A DNA stretch of 6,542 nucleotides. Origin: Clostridia bacterium. GTDB taxonomy: Bacteria; Bacillota; Clostridia; Oscillospirales; CAG-272. The translations under genes were made by a program, and so were the position numbers. The notes under the pieces are model-generated. The model had not been told where the DNA came from. It searched no databases and saw only the letters and a list, made by a program, of their open reading frames with translations. Location of the stretch: the NCBI GenBank assembly GCA_017624795.1, contig JAGAMJ010000115.1, forward strand, positions 1 to 6,542, written 5' to 3'. Below, one piece after another: positions 6,469-6,542 of this stretch (positions are counted from its first letter, which is position 1; each line of letters starts with the position of its first letter).

Positions 6469-6542
6469 AATTTTTTTGTGATGCGCGGCAGATGGCGCCA
6501 AAGGCGCAATATTCGCAGGGCGTGCGTCCGCCGTGCGCGTGG
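6467..6542 (-). CDS. addB: ATP-dependent helicase/nuclease subunit B (AddB), C-terminal end only
   Basis: On the - strand a frame enters from the right window edge and runs 25 codons to TAA (complement of 6467-6469), reading HAHGGRTPCEYCAFGAIC and then RASQKN. The Cys-x2-Cys-x5-Cys pattern (cysteine codons at complement 6515-6517, 6506-6508 and 6488-6490) matches the C-terminal three ligands of the [4Fe-4S] cluster in AddB, whose fourth cysteine lies far upstream, before the nuclease motifs. In characterised AddB this cluster staples the nuclease domain and is needed for binding DNA ends. AddB is also the subunit that recognises Chi. Its position 12 nt upstream of addA, in the usual addB-addA order, supports the call. 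Everything N-terminal is outside the window, so helicase and nuclease motifs cannot be assessed. Confidence 0.9.
   Translation of the reverse strand, partial: HAHGGRTPCEYCAFGAICRASQKN

Noticed and set aside
1..6542. Mobile element, CRISPR array, tRNA or defence island
   Set aside because: No direct-repeat array, transposase, integrase, cloverleaf-like sequence or terminal repeats were seen; nearly all bases belong to recognised housekeeping genes.

Overview
The window reads as a stretch of ordinary housekeeping chromosome from a low-to-mid GC Gram-positive bacterium, most likely a Clostridia-class member of the Bacillota. The AddAB-type recombination nuclease instead of RecBCD, the purine-rich Shine-Dalgarno sites (GAGGAG, AAAGGAGG), a glycolytic pgk-tpiA pair and an rbfA-nrnA pair all point that way. 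The base composition is clearly above 50% G+C. I did not assign a genus.

The left part (1-2769) carries four tightly packed genes on the + strand: the C-terminal half of pgk (cut by the window edge), tpiA, rbfA and a DHH/DHHA1 phosphoesterase of the NrnA type. pgk and tpiA are consecutive-pathway glycolytic enzymes 27 nt apart. A short G+C-rich hairpin followed by four T residues separates tpiA from rbfA, so the glycolytic unit may end there. rbfA and nrnA overlap by one base (TGATG) and are almost certainly translationally coupled; they link 30S ribosome maturation with degradation of very short RNA or cyclic-dinucleotide products.

The right part (2807-6542) is on the - strand: addA, complete and 1215 residues long, preceded by the last 25 codons of addB, which hold three cysteines of the AddB iron-sulfur cluster. 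Together they form the addBA operon for processing double-strand DNA breaks before RecA loading. The two converging transcription units meet at 2766-2810 in a 21-bp hairpin with A/T-rich flanks that can terminate transcription from both sides; the stop codons of nrnA and addA lie inside its two arms.

I see no mobile element, CRISPR array, tRNA, rRNA or defence system, and no convincing novel system. The points most worth a second look are the placement of rbfA-nrnA behind tpiA rather than in the usual nusA-infB...truB cluster, and the compact bidirectional terminator. No gene-free stretch longer than about 65 bases exists in the window.
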